Notes: generated by a model from the letters alone, not told the origin. 64,000 nt of DNA from Lactiplantibacillus pentosus (GCF_003641185.1 NZ_CP032757.1:124001-188000), one strand, 5' to 3'. Positions 45,452-54,905 are shown, numbered from the stretch's first letter. Numbers and translations: made by a program.

Positions 45452-45562
45452 ATGGCGATTATTCAAATTTTGACGGTCGTCGTAGTGGCGATCATTGCGG
45501 CGACACTGGTTGGCGATCCAACCAAGCAGCGACAATCCAAATCAGTAAAGGGGCAAAAATAA
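45452..45562 (+). CDS. 36-aa single-span membrane peptide
   Basis: ATG 45452 with a strong AAGGAGG about 10 bases upstream. The product begins MAIIQILTVVVVAIIAATLV, one membrane segment, then a short basic tail ending KSVKGQK. It ends at 45562 and the next gene starts at 45564, so the two are likely cotranscribed. Strong signals argue that it is real; function unknown. Confidence 0.65.
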   Translation: MAIIQILTVVVVAIIAATLVGDPTKQRQSKSVKGQK

Positions 45563-45563
45563 C

Positions 45564-46412
45564 ATGGCAATTCTAACATCAACTTATCAGTTAGCAAATG
45601 GCGTCCAGATTCCAAAAGTGGCGTTCGGGACTTGGCAAATTCCGGGTGGCGACACCGCTTATCAAGCTGTTCGAGCAGCACTTAAAGCCGGTTACCGGCA
45701 TATCGATACCGCACTGGCTTACCGAAATGAAGCGAGTGTTGGTAAGGCGATTCGCGATTCAGGGATTCCGCGTGAACAGATTTTTGTGACGACCAAGTTA
45801 CCCGCAGAGACGAAATCTTATCAGGGTGCGTTGGCGGATTTTGATGAATCATTGAAAAACCTCGGTCTGGACTATGTTGACTTGTACTTAGTGCACGCAC
45901 CGTGGCCGTGGAGCCAAGTTGGACGTGTCTATGATGAAGCTAACCTGGAAGTGTGGCAAGCCATGGAAGCTATTTATGACAGCGGCCGTGCCAAGGCAAT
46001 CGGGGTCTCAAACTTTGCGGTTCGTGATTTAAAGAACGTCCTCAAACAAGCGACGGTCGCACCAATGGTCAATCAGATTCAGTACTATCTTGGTTTTACT
46101 GAGCCTAAAATCACACAATTCTCGGAAGACCATGATATGTTGGTCGAAGCATATTCGCCACTCGCAACTGGCGGCGTACTGGATAATCCACAAGTGCAAG
46201 CGTATGCCGATAAATATGGGGTCAGCGTCGCTCAGTTAGCGCTACGATTTGTCTTACAAAATGGGGTCTTGCCATTACCTAAGGCGGTGACACCTGCGCA
46301 TATCACTGCGAATACCCAATTGGACTTTACGATTAGTGACGCGGATATGGCGGCGTTGAACGCCTTGCCGGACGCTGCGGGTGCGTACATGCACAATCCA
46401 ACTCAGGGCTAA
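45564..46412 (+). CDS. aldo/keto reductase (2,5-diketogluconate reductase-like)
   Basis: 282 aa, TIM barrel. Catalytic tetrad visible: Asp in HIDTALAY with Tyr, Lys in TTKLP and His in LVHAPWP; IGVSNF follows. NADPH binding end at LPKAVTPAHI. It may reduce sugars or aldehydes. Starts one base after the 36-aa peptide gene. The ribosome site is inside that gene. Confidence 0.92.
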   Translation: MAILTSTYQLANGVQIPKVAFGTWQIPGGDTAYQAVRAALKAGYRHIDTALAYRNEASVGKAIRDSGIPREQIFVTTKLPAETKSYQGALADFDESLKNLGLDYVDLYLVHAPWPWSQVGRVYDEANLEVWQAMEAIYDSGRAKAIGVSNFAVRDLKNVLKQATVAPMVNQIQYYLGFTEPKITQFSEDHDMLVEAYSPLATGGVLDNPQVQAYADKYGVSVAQLALRFVLQNGVLPLPKAVTPAHITANTQLDFTISDADMAALNALPDAAGAYMHNPTQG

Positions 46413-46496
46413 CGGGCAAAATGTTTGACCATGCTTGGGGCTCTGGGAGTAAACTAAGTAAGAATGATAATTAAACTAATAATGAGGAGCGATTTG

Positions 46497-47369
46497 ATGA
46501 CAACGATTAATGCAGCTAATGCAGGAACGTACGCGTTTGATGACCAGTTTAAAGTTAATCGACTGGGTTATGGTGTGATGCAGTTGACTGGACCAGGTAC
46601 CTGGGGCCCTTACGCGGATCCTGAAAATGGGGTCAAGGTCATCAAGAAGGCGTTGGAATATGGCGTCAATTTCTTTGATACGGCCGATTCATATGGACCA
46701 TGGTATGCTGACCGGTACTTAGCAGCCGGTTTGAAAGATGCTGCCAACCGGGACAAAATCTTTATTTCTGATAAAGTCGGTCAGACCCGCCAAGGTCCCA
46801 ACGTTTGGACGCCACATGGTGAACCACATTATTTACGGCAACAAGTCGAAGTTTCAATGATGACATTAGGACTCGACCACGAAGATTTGGTCTTCCTACA
46901 CCGGATCGATTCGCACTTCTCGATTGCCGAACAAGTCGGTGAACTCAAGAAGATGCAAGATGAAGGAAAAATCAAGCATATTGGGTTGAGCCAAGTCACG
47001 GTTGAGCAAATCAAGGAAGCGCAAAAGGTTGCCAAGATCGATGCCATCGAGAACTTGTACAATGTTTCTGACCATCGTGACGATGACGTGGTCGACTACG
47101 CCGCATCGCAAAACATGGCCTTCTTACCATGGTTCCCGTTAGCAACTGGTGAACTAGCGCAGCCAGGGAGTGCCCTCAGTACGATGGCGCAGAAGTATCA
47201 AGTTAGTCCAGCCCAAATTGCGTTAGCTTGGTTATTAAAGCGTTCAGACAACATCCTGCCAATCCCAGGGACGAGTTCCATCGAACACTTGCAAGATAAT
47301 GTGGCGGCTGCCAACGTTGAACTATCAACGGCTGATTTCAATGGCTTAAGCCAATTAAGTAACAAATAA
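46497..47369 (+). CDS. aldo/keto reductase, second gene
   Basis: 290 aa with ATG 46497 (GAGGAG upstream; ATG 46464 would add 11 residues). Motifs: NFFDTADSYGPW, ISDKVGQ with Lys, LVFLHRID with His and the C-terminal PIPGTSSIEHLQDN. Of the YajO/oxidoreductase type; different branch from the first gene. Terminator at 47378. Confidence 0.91.
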   Translation: MTTINAANAGTYAFDDQFKVNRLGYGVMQLTGPGTWGPYADPENGVKVIKKALEYGVNFFDTADSYGPWYADRYLAAGLKDAANRDKIFISDKVGQTRQGPNVWTPHGEPHYLRQQVEVSMMTLGLDHEDLVFLHRIDSHFSIAEQVGELKKMQDEGKIKHIGLSQVTVEQIKEAQKVAKIDAIENLYNVSDHRDDDVVDYAASQNMAFLPWFPLATGELAQPGSALSTMAQKYQVSPAQIALAWLLKRSDNILPIPGTSSIEHLQDNVAAANVELSTADFNGLSQLSNK

Positions 47370-47377
47370 CACGAATT

Positions 47378-47406
47378 AGAGTCGGGTCTGCTCCCGGCTC
47401 TTTTTT
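47378..47406 (+). terminator. terminator after aldo/keto reductase 2
   Basis: AGAGTCGGG pairs with CCCGGCTCT, then T6. Confidence 0.9.
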
Positions 47407-47511
47407 ATGCGGAAACGTCAAGTCTTGAATTTAGGCGAATGGCCGGTTAAACTGGATAAACATGACTGATTTGATTTTTTGATTTTAATGAAGAGAAAGA
47501 GGACTGAGTAG

Positions 47512-47967
47512 ATGAGTACACGAATTAAGAGTGACAACCCAACGATTTATTTAGCTGGACCATGGTTTACGGCCGGCCAACCAGAACGACTAGCTAAGAT
47601 TGAAAAATTGATGGACGATTTAGAAATTACTTATTACAGTCCCCGGCTCGATGGAATCGATTTGACGCCGGATGCGACCGAAGCGGACCGGAACGCGGTA
47701 TTTGCGGATAACGTGGCGCATTTGAAGCAGGCCAAACTAGTGGTGGCCGTCGTTGATGGCTTTGATACCGGGACGATTTGGGAGACGGGTACGGCGTATG
47801 GCTTGGATATCCCAGTGGCTTACTATGGTGAAACCTTAGCAGAAGGGACATTCAACGTCATGTTGGCGAAGTCAGGCAAGGCCGTCGTTGAAAATATGGC
47901 CGATTTAAAGGCCTTTTTGCAGGACCCAACGTCGGATGCCTTCCAATATACCGGCACGATTCGGTAA
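47512..47967 (+). CDS. nucleoside 2-deoxyribosyltransferase
   Basis: 151 aa; swaps the base of 2'-deoxynucleosides, a salvage enzyme typical of lactobacilli. TIYLAGPWFTAGQ (start of the fold), YYSPRLDGIDL, and DGFDTGTIWETGTAYG (catalytic Glu in the WETG region). GAGAAAGAGGA precedes ATG. Cytosolic. Confidence 0.93.
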   Translation: MSTRIKSDNPTIYLAGPWFTAGQPERLAKIEKLMDDLEITYYSPRLDGIDLTPDATEADRNAVFADNVAHLKQAKLVVAVVDGFDTGTIWETGTAYGLDIPVAYYGETLAEGTFNVMLAKSGKAVVENMADLKAFLQDPTSDAFQYTGTIR

Positions 47968-48158
47968 TCGCAGCGAAATTGCATACCAACTAGACTGATT
48001 GGTCAAAAATAAATTCAGTTAATCGTTGGCGTGCGCTACCGATCAGAGTAGCTCTATAGCTAGTAGCTTAAACTGGCGGTACTGTCCGTTGCGGATTTAA
48101 GGCCGACTAATCAAGGTAAGCCTGCCAGTACTCATGATAATAGCGTTACAGCGACGCC

Positions 48159-48198
48159 AAAATGGCCGTTTCAGACTCGAATCTGAAACGGCCATTTT
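48159..48198. terminator. bidirectional terminator
   Basis: AAAATGGCCGTTTCAGA pairs perfectly with TCTGAAACGGCCATTTT. The rest of the gap 47968-48276 shows no gene. Confidence 0.95.
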
Positions 48199-48276
48199 AA
48201 TTATTAGAACCGACGTGCATTGCAGACATCAAGCCGCAATACTTCCAAAGTAAGCAGTGACTGTGACTACTAGTGA

Positions 48277-49413
48277 TTACTTAGCCGGCAAGATTGGTTT
48301 GATCGTATGGGTGGCTTCGTAAGTGTGGGCGAAGGTCGATGCAGCCTTCATGGCGTTGACCACTTCACGTGGGGTGACTTTGAAAGGCATGTTCTTCATG
48401 GTTTCGTCAGGCATTGTCGCCATCTTACCAATTTGCAGCATTTCTTCATCGGATAGTTGATCGAGATGGGTCGCCTCTAGCGTGATTGGTAAGCCAAGGG
48501 TCAAGTAGAATTCAATGTAGCGATTGAGTTCTTCGTGTGAAGTACCCTGTAATACGAGTTCAACCATGGTACCAAAGGCCACTTTCTCGCCGTGAGTCAA
48601 ATGATGGACGTCACCCTTAACGGCGGTGAAGCCATTATGAATGGCGTGGGCAGCCGCTAAACCACCATTTTCAAATCCGAGCCCAGAGAGTAGGGTGTTG
48701 GCTTCGACGATGGCGTCAAGTGCCGGCGTTACAATGTGTTGGACGTTGGATTCTACGGCTTCATAGGCGTACTTCCAAATGACGCGTTCGCATTCGGCCG
48801 CAATTGCCCGACCAGTAAAGGTAGCGGCACCGTTGCCCATCGTTGTGCCGTGGGATTGCGCGGTCGCCTTCGCTTCAATATTAGTGGCCATCGCGTCAGC
48901 AATCCCAGAGATAAGTGTCCGGACTGGCGCGTTAGCAATGACTTGCGTGTCCATTAAGACTAAGTCGCTGTGACGTTGATAGAACTTGTATTGGTCGAAG
49001 CTACCTTCTTCAGTATAGAGCACTGATAAGCCCGCGGTTGGTGCATCCGCTGAAGCCGCAGTCGGCGCGATGACTAACTTGGCACCCACTTCTTCAGCGA
49101 TCCCTTTACTAGTATCGAGAGTCTTGCCGCCGCCGAGACCGATAATAATATCGTTATGGTTATCCTTGGCAATCTGTGTGATCCGCGCGATTTCTTGAAC
49201 TGAGGCTTCACCATTAAAGGTGACCCGTGTGACGTCAAAATCGTGTTGGCTCAAGTAAGTCGCGAAGTCTTCACCGACGATTTTCCAAATCAGCGCGTCG
49301 GCCATGATCAACGGATGGCTCCCGAGGGCGTTGATATAGCTTGCGGAATGTTCCAAGAGTCCGGCACCTTGAATATACTTATCGGGGCTAACAAACATTA
49401 AATCTTCACTCAT
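48277..49413 (-). CDS. gldA: glycerol dehydrogenase
   Basis: 378 aa, iron-type alcohol dehydrogenase fold oxidising glycerol to dihydroxyacetone. Motifs GLGGGKTLDTSKGIA (NAD) and HLTHGEKVAFG (metal His). ATG 49413 with GAGGAGG upstream; a longer frame to 49578 starts near the transcription start and lacks a ribosome site. An AGGG-independent promoter with cre box is at 49578-49605, so it is probably under catabolite control. Confidence 0.92.
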   Translation of the reverse strand: MSEDLMFVSPDKYIQGAGLLEHSASYINALGSHPLIMADALIWKIVGEDFATYLSQHDFDVTRVTFNGEASVQEIARITQIAKDNHNDIIIGLGGGKTLDTSKGIAEEVGAKLVIAPTAASADAPTAGLSVLYTEEGSFDQYKFYQRHSDLVLMDTQVIANAPVRTLISGIADAMATNIEAKATAQSHGTTMGNGAATFTGRAIAAECERVIWKYAYEAVESNVQHIVTPALDAIVEANTLLSGLGFENGGLAAAHAIHNGFTAVKGDVHHLTHGEKVAFGTMVELVLQGTSHEELNRYIEFYLTLGLPITLEATHLDQLSDEEMLQIGKMATMPDETMKNMPFKVTPREVVNAMKAASTFAHTYEATHTIKPILPAK

Positions 49414-49577
49414 GATAAATTTCCTCCTCAAAATCGGATTGCTTGAATAGATATAAATAATTTGAGACAACTGTTTGGTAACGCGGTCAGCGGGGAAATG
49501 GGGCGGCGGCTGATAAAACGGTGCGCTGGCCCAAGTGGGGATGAGTGTCAACGCGTACTGGCCTGGGTTACTTAACA

Positions 49578-49605
49578 CTTATAGTTTATGGTAGCGCTTA
49601 CGCAA
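49578..49605 (-). promoter_or_regulatory. gldA promoter with cre box
   Basis: On the minus strand TTGCGT (49605-49600) and TATAAG (49583-49578), 16 bases apart. CGTAAGCGCTACCA (49602-49589) overlaps the spacer and differs from the CcpA consensus at two places. Confidence 0.55.
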
Positions 49606-49877
49606 TCCGCAACGGACAGAATTGAAAATGTGTCCGCGTGGCCATGATGTGAGTCGCTGAATGCCGCTAATAAACTTGAATGAAGTCGCGTGCTAGACCG
49701 GTTTGACCCACGTTTGGCCTGTGCGCAATGCTGGAATTTTGTAAACCTTAAATTGGCCTAAAACGATGTGTTTAGTTGGAGAAAATTCATCAATTGGTGT
49801 TACGCTGTAGGCAGTGACTGGTTGACCAGCGCAAATATTAAGAAAGGTGCAAGAAAGTAAAAATTTTCAGTTCAAAC

Positions 49878-49905
49878 TGGACAATCACTATCCAAGTTGT
49901 ATAAT
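49878..49905 (+). promoter_or_regulatory. oleate hydratase promoter
   Basis: TGGACA (49878-49883) and TATAAT (49900-49905) with a 16-base spacer. The gap 49606-49877 shows no other supported feature. Confidence 0.75.
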
Positions 49906-49909
49906 GTAC

Positions 49910-49924
49910 TTGTAAGCGTTATCA
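49910..49924. promoter_or_regulatory. cre box of the oleate hydratase gene
   Basis: TTGTAAGCGTTATCA matches the WTGNAANCGNWNNCW consensus at each position; it covers the start of transcription. Confidence 0.75.
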
Positions 49925-49955
49925 GAACCTAATACCTATTTTGGGGGCGTTATTT

Positions 49956-51650
49956 ATGGTTAAAAGTAAAGCAATTATGATTGGTGCCGGGCTATCGAAC
50001 ATGGCTGCGGCGGTCTATTTGATTCAAGATGGTCATTGGGACGGCAAGGACATCAAGTTCTACGGTGTCGATATGCACGGTGCGAACGATGGTGGTGCCA
50101 CGACCGATTTTACCAATGAGTATTGGAACAAGAATCATCCGATGGAAAACACGACGGGGTATGTTGCCCGTGGTGGTCGGATGCTGAATTACCGGACGTA
50201 CGTTGACTTAATGGATTTGTTGGACCGGATTCCATCGGTAACTGAACCGGGGATGACGGCGGCCGAAGATACGCGTGACTTTGATGCTAAGCACCGGACC
50301 TATGATATTGCACGGTTGATGCAAGGCGGAAAGGGCATTATTAATGCGGGTAAGTTAGGGTTCAACAACAAGGATCGGACCTTACTCACCAAGTTGATCA
50401 TGATGCCAGATAGTGAAGAAACGAAGCTCGACAACGTTTCGATTGCCGAATACTTCAAGGATGACCCACACATGTTCCAGACGAACTTCTGGTATATGTG
50501 GGAAACGACTTTTGCTTTTAGAACCCAAAGTTCTGCCCAAGAACTGCGGCGTTACATGCACCAAATGATTTATGAATTTACGCAAATTGAACACTTAGTT
50601 GGGGTTAACCGGACGCGTTACAACCAATTCGAAAGCATGATTTTGCCACTGATCAAGTATCTGCAAGGGCAAGGCGTCACATTCATCGACAACAAGATCG
50701 TCAAGGATTGGCAGTTTAAAGACACGCCAATGCAAGATGAGATTACGGTCACCGGTTTAGTGATTGAAGATGCTCAAACTGGTGAGACCGAAGAAGTCGA
50801 AGTGGACGACGACACCGCGGTCATCTTTACGAACGGTTCGATCACCGATTCTGCCACGATGGGGGACTACAACACACCGGCGCCTGAAAATATGGATTAT
50901 GGTGTCAGTGCTAGTCTCTGGAAGAAAGCGACTGAACGTTTCTACAACTTAGGGACGCCAGACAAATTCTTCAACGATCGCAATGCCAGCGAATGGGTCA
51001 GTTTCACGTTGACGACCAAGAATCATTTATTCCTCAACGAAATCGTGCGGATCACGACACAGGAACCTGGGAATGCCCTGAACTCCTTCTTGTCGACGAC
51101 GCCAATCACACCGTTGAATCAAAAGGATGTCAACATGTCGATCGTGGTGCACCATCAACCACACTTTACGACTCAGCAGCCAAATGAAACGGTTCTCTGG
51201 GGCTACTTCTTATACCCACGGCGTCAAGGTGAGTTCGTTAACAAGCCGTATATCAAGATGACGGGGAAAGAAATGGCACAAGAATTGATTGGTCAACTGT
51301 CGAAGGTCGACCCTGGTCCTGGCAACATCAAGGATAAGGAAAAAGAAATCTTGGACAGCATTATCAACAATATTCCGGTATACATGCCATATGCCTCAGC
51401 GTTGTTCAACAATCGGGCCAAGTCAGACCGGCCAGAAGTCTTACCAAAGCATTCAACGAACTTAGCCTTCACTGGTGAATTTGCGGAACAACCATACCAG
51501 ATGATCTTCACGGAACAAAGTGCGGTTCGTTCTGGTGAAATTGCCGCTTACCACTTTGCTGGTGTGCCAATGGATAACTTGGTCAAGACACCGCGGTATG
51601 ACAAGGATCCAAAGACCTTGCTCAAGGCAACTAAGAAGATGTTTGACTAA
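49956..51650 (+). CDS. ohyA: oleate hydratase
   Basis: 564 aa with ATG 49956. FAD-dependent hydratase (myosin-cross-reactive antigen family) turning oleate into 10-hydroxystearate. FAD loop GAGLSNMAAAVYLI, followed by ARGGRMLNYRTY and the substrate-region YMWETTFAF. The upstream TTG 49941 is less likely. CcpA box and strong promoter precede; terminator at 51699. Confidence 0.95.
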   Translation: MVKSKAIMIGAGLSNMAAAVYLIQDGHWDGKDIKFYGVDMHGANDGGATTDFTNEYWNKNHPMENTTGYVARGGRMLNYRTYVDLMDLLDRIPSVTEPGMTAAEDTRDFDAKHRTYDIARLMQGGKGIINAGKLGFNNKDRTLLTKLIMMPDSEETKLDNVSIAEYFKDDPHMFQTNFWYMWETTFAFRTQSSAQELRRYMHQMIYEFTQIEHLVGVNRTRYNQFESMILPLIKYLQGQGVTFIDNKIVKDWQFKDTPMQDEITVTGLVIEDAQTGETEEVEVDDDTAVIFTNGSITDSATMGDYNTPAPENMDYGVSASLWKKATERFYNLGTPDKFFNDRNASEWVSFTLTTKNHLFLNEIVRITTQEPGNALNSFLSTTPITPLNQKDVNMSIVVHHQPHFTTQQPNETVLWGYFLYPRRQGEFVNKPYIKMTGKEMAQELIGQLSKVDPGPGNIKDKEKEILDSIINNIPVYMPYASALFNNRAKSDRPEVLPKHSTNLAFTGEFAEQPYQMIFTEQSAVRSGEIAAYHFAGVPMDNLVKTPRYDKDPKTLLKATKKMFD

Positions 51651-51698
51651 TCAAACTAGTACCAGGTAGTCGCTTGCCGGTGCTAACCATTAAAAGTG

Positions 51699-51744
51699 AA
51701 AATGCCACTCGTGATGAGCTAAATCAGTCACGGGTGGCATTTTT
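51699..51744 (+). terminator. terminator after oleate hydratase
   Basis: AAAATGCCACTCGTGA and TCACGGGTGGCATTTT arms around a loop, then T run. Confidence 0.9.
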
Positions 51745-51829
51745 GGCATGCTGCATTGGGGGCTACAGCATGATTTAGGATTGAGCCTTTAAGGAATTGC
51801 GGTGGTTCGAGTCAGCGCTACCAGCTCAG

Positions 51830-52723
51830 CTAAAGTTTTGCAGATGCTTTGATACTAGTTTTGTGAGTCGGATGGGCTGCTGTTGGCTTTAACGGTGAGT
51901 GCTTTTTAGCGGCCAGCTTCGTCACTTTCTTGGTGGCTTTCGGGGCCGCTTTTTTAGTTGCTTTCGAAGTTACTTTCGGGGCAACCTTTTTCGTCACTTT
52001 TTTCGTGATGTTCTTGGCCGCTTGCCGATTAGCTTTCTTAGTGGCCTTCCGAGTGACCTTCTTAGTGGTCTTTTGAATGGCCTTTTCGGCGGTTTCTGTC
52101 GAGGAAGCTGGTTTGATGGTCAACTTGGGTGCCCGTTTAGTGGCCTTGGTTACGGTCTTATTGGCCTTCGGGTGCGTCGCTTTAGTTGTAGCCTTGATGC
52201 TGGTCTTAGGATGTTTGGCGACTAAGGTGATCTTTTTGGCGGTTGGGGCTGCCTTACGTGCTGGCGTCCGTTTGTTAGTCGCGCGTTTAGTGGCTTTAGC
52301 ATTACGCTTAGGGGTTGGCTTAGTTGTGGCTTTCGGATGAGTTACTGGTTTCGTCAAATCGACTGTTTTGACCCAACCGAGAACTTTGCCGTGCTTGCTG
52401 ATGAGCGTGTAAGCCGTGGTCGCATGCTTGCCGGTGGTTAGGATAATGGTTTTGGTCGCGGTATAGGTCGTTTTGGGTGCAATTTTAGTTTTCGCGGGCG
52501 TCGTTGTGGCACTGGCGCGGTCAGCGGCAAACTGGATCGTAGTCAGCGTGGTGGCGTGTTGCACATGCACTGAAGTGGCGCGAAAATGACTCACTTTGTC
52601 TAAGGGATGCGTCGTCTTTGGGGTCGCAGTTGCAGCGCGAGCCGAGGTTGCTCCGACAAACGGTGTGGCGGTGAGTGGCAAAGCTAAGGCTAACGTTGCA
52701 ACGACTGTAGTTAATTTTTTCAT
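51830..52723 (-). CDS. secreted Lys/Thr/Ala-rich repeat protein
   Basis: 297 aa. Signal peptide MKKLTTVVATLALALPLTAT with an AxA-type cut near residues 28-31. Residues about 80-125 look like an SH3-type domain (TTGKHATTAYTLISKHGK then VLGWVKTVDL). From about residue 130 on there are Lys/Thr/Ala-rich imperfect repeats such as KATKKVTKKVAPKVTSKATK. The basic tail probably sticks to teichoic or nucleic acids at the cell surface. GGGGGA upstream. No LPxTG sorting signal seen. Confidence 0.75.
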   Translation of the reverse strand: MKKLTTVVATLALALPLTATPFVGATSARAATATPKTTHPLDKVSHFRATSVHVQHATTLTTIQFAADRASATTTPAKTKIAPKTTYTATKTIILTTGKHATTAYTLISKHGKVLGWVKTVDLTKPVTHPKATTKPTPKRNAKATKRATNKRTPARKAAPTAKKITLVAKHPKTSIKATTKATHPKANKTVTKATKRAPKLTIKPASSTETAEKAIQKTTKKVTRKATKKANRQAAKNITKKVTKKVAPKVTSKATKKAAPKATKKVTKLAAKKHSPLKPTAAHPTHKTSIKASAKL

Positions 52724-52973
52724 ATCAAGAATCCCCCTAAATTGAAACTTATTTTTGAATCGCCGCTAGTTTAGCACCACCATGGGAACGCAACAATTAA
52801 TCTGGGTAAAAAAGATGGCAAAAGGGCGGTCGTTTACAATTCAGGATAAAAACCTGATAACAAACTAACTGATTAACGGTGGTCGCGTTGCTGAGCAAGA
52901 CGCAATCGTAACTAGCGAGACGAAATTAGTTATTTTAAGAACGAACGTTCGCATTATAGCGCGAAATTATGGT

Positions 52974-54530
52974 ATGCTAGAACGGTATTTTTCAACGAGA
53001 GGGGTGGCAGGATTGCCAGCAGCAACAACCTTAATTACGCCCGCTGAAAATCGCTTTTTCTTATTAAGCGAACGCGCGCGGCGGCGAACAACACTTCAAC
53101 AAATCAGTGCCTTATTAAGGGCGCACGTGACCGTCAAAGCGGACAGTGACTTTCTGAAGCCGACCGTTCGTAATTTGATTCTACAGGAGCACGCGCAATG
53201 GCTTAGCGCTTGTAGTCACGAATGGCAATTACTGGCCAGCTTGCCGTACGTCGTCAATCCAAGTGAGGCACGCCGCGAATGGCATCATTGCGAGCTGTGC
53301 CATAAACCGGTTCGGTATGAATATCATGTGCAAAATAAGCATAACCACCGGGAACTGATCGTGGGTTCGGAGTGCGTCAAGAAATTCATGAATGCCGAGA
53401 CGCGGTACCTGATGGTCATCACAACTGAAGATAACTTCTACGCGGTCGCACAGTACCAGACCCTGACGACGGCAATTCCAGTCGTCCCGACGATCATGTT
53501 CGCCCAACCGTGGTTGCCACAGTTACCAAGCGAGCAAGTCCCACAAGCGCGACAGTTGCGCCAAACGACCACCCAAACTGTGACGACCTATTTACGGCAC
53601 AAAACCAAACAGTTGCCATTACAAGAATTGAAGCCGGCGGAACAAACTTATCGCCGGTTGGCTCAGGCTGAACAGGATGCGATTACGACTGCTGAAGAAG
53701 CGGCCCGCGCACAACTGCTCAAAAATCAACAGCAACGTCAGCAACAAGCCGCCCAAACCGCAGAACAAGCTGAGCAGGATTTGCGTCAAAGCGCTGCTTA
53801 TCGCCACTACTTACAACAGTTGGCGGCAATCATCGTGACCCGGCCAGACCGCGCAACGGCCAAGCAACGCTTTGAGCAACTATCCGCGCCAACGACGGAA
53901 CGGCCACTTGTTAATTCTTATCAGTTTGGTCAAATGGTGACAGAGTATCGGCAAACAGGTCAGATTCAAGTCCGTCGATTAGCGATGCTGGATCACCAAT
54001 TTGTCACGGAACTCAATCAAGTGACGCAGCAACTAGATGAGCGCCAAACGACCCGTTTTTATGATGATGTCTTCAATAGCTGTTGGGGCTGGCGTTATCA
54101 CCAACAAGCGACTCAGCGCGCGGATTGGGAAAAACTACTGACAACGCGTTGGGGCCAACCATTATCATTGACTTGGTTCGAACAATTGTCCGCACAGACT
54201 GATTCTCAGCGGGTTCAAGCTTGGTTGTCACAACATGCGGATGCGACGATGAAACGGGAACTTACTCAGCGGCTAGTGCAACAGTCAGAACGGCAGCCCA
54301 TTGCCCGGACGCGGATGACACGGACGGAGCTCCGCCAGTTCTGTCGGCGTGAACAGCCGTCTGCGGCCACGTTAGCAGCATTTGAAGCGGCCTTTGACCG
54401 GTATTATCAATTACCAGCGGCTCAGCAGGCGACCACGCATGAAACATTGGCTTACTATTATGTGGCTCATCAATATCAAGGGGACCATCAGCGGGCACTG
54501 CAGCAGTTAACGTGGCTACTGAAGTCGTAA
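52974..54530 (+). CDS. hypothetical protein with a Cys/His motif, up to 518 aa
   Basis: Translation start is uncertain: ATG 52974 overlaps a TATGCT-like -10 box, while TTG 53013 follows AGAGGGGTGG. Residues about 100-140 hold HHCELCHKPVRYEYHVQN and VGSECVKKF, a zinc-finger-like C-x2-C...C pattern. Residues 230-270 are Ala/Gln-rich and helical. No nuclease or helicase motif seen; soluble. Two parS sites follow its stop within 100 bp. Function unknown. Confidence 0.7.
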   Translation: MLERYFSTRGVAGLPAATTLITPAENRFFLLSERARRRTTLQQISALLRAHVTVKADSDFLKPTVRNLILQEHAQWLSACSHEWQLLASLPYVVNPSEARREWHHCELCHKPVRYEYHVQNKHNHRELIVGSECVKKFMNAETRYLMVITTEDNFYAVAQYQTLTTAIPVVPTIMFAQPWLPQLPSEQVPQARQLRQTTTQTVTTYLRHKTKQLPLQELKPAEQTYRRLAQAEQDAITTAEEAARAQLLKNQQQRQQQAAQTAEQAEQDLRQSAAYRHYLQQLAAIIVTRPDRATAKQRFEQLSAPTTERPLVNSYQFGQMVTEYRQTGQIQVRRLAMLDHQFVTELNQVTQQLDERQTTRFYDDVFNSCWGWRYHQQATQRADWEKLLTTRWGQPLSLTWFEQLSAQTDSQRVQAWLSQHADATMKRELTQRLVQQSERQPIARTRMTRTELRQFCRREQPSAATLAAFEAAFDRYYQLPAAQQATTHETLAYYYVAHQYQGDHQRALQQLTWLLKS

Positions 54531-54531
54531 A

Positions 54532-54547
54532 TGTTTCACGTGAAACA
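54532..54547. other. parS site 3
   Basis: TGTTTCACGTGAAACA, one base after the stop of the previous gene; identical to sites 1 and 2. Confidence 0.9.
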
Positions 54548-54614
54548 ATGGGGGGACTGGTGATGAGATGAGTGGTTTTTGGTAGCGAGGTGTGAAACAA
54601 GGTTTAACGTAGAA

Positions 54615-54630
54615 CGTTTCACGTGAAACA
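54615..54630. other. parS site 4 (one mismatch)
   Basis: CGTTTCACGTGAAACA differs from the consensus only in the first base; it lies 83 bp from site 3. Confidence 0.75.
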
Positions 54631-54794
54631 TTCTGTGCTACTAGAAAATTTGTGTGAGAAGCGCAGAATATCAATGTTCAGCCGCTACTATCAATAAATC
54701 GACTGGACTGTGTTCAGATAGCCGACACATAAAACAACCTTGTTTCACGGCCAGTACCGCCCACAAGTTTCAGTGTACCAATTAAATCTATCCA

Positions 54795-54835
54795 CAAAAA
54801 AGTCGCTTCAAGAGCAATCTTGAGGCGACTTTTTG
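54795..54835. terminator. bidirectional terminator
   Basis: AAAAAAGTCGCTTCAAGA and TCTTGAGGCGACTTTTT pair. It separates the convergent genes; gap 54531-54905 otherwise holds only the two parS sites. Confidence 0.92.
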
Positions 54836-54905
54836 TAACTTGAATTTAGTTCATTTCTCAGCGGTAACCCAGCAACGGCATTACTGCCAATTAGCTCACT
54901 AATAG

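Noticed and set aside
49414..49578. N-terminal extension of glycerol dehydrogenase
   Set aside because: Lies in the leader; ATG 49413 has a GAGGAGG site and the usual protein length.
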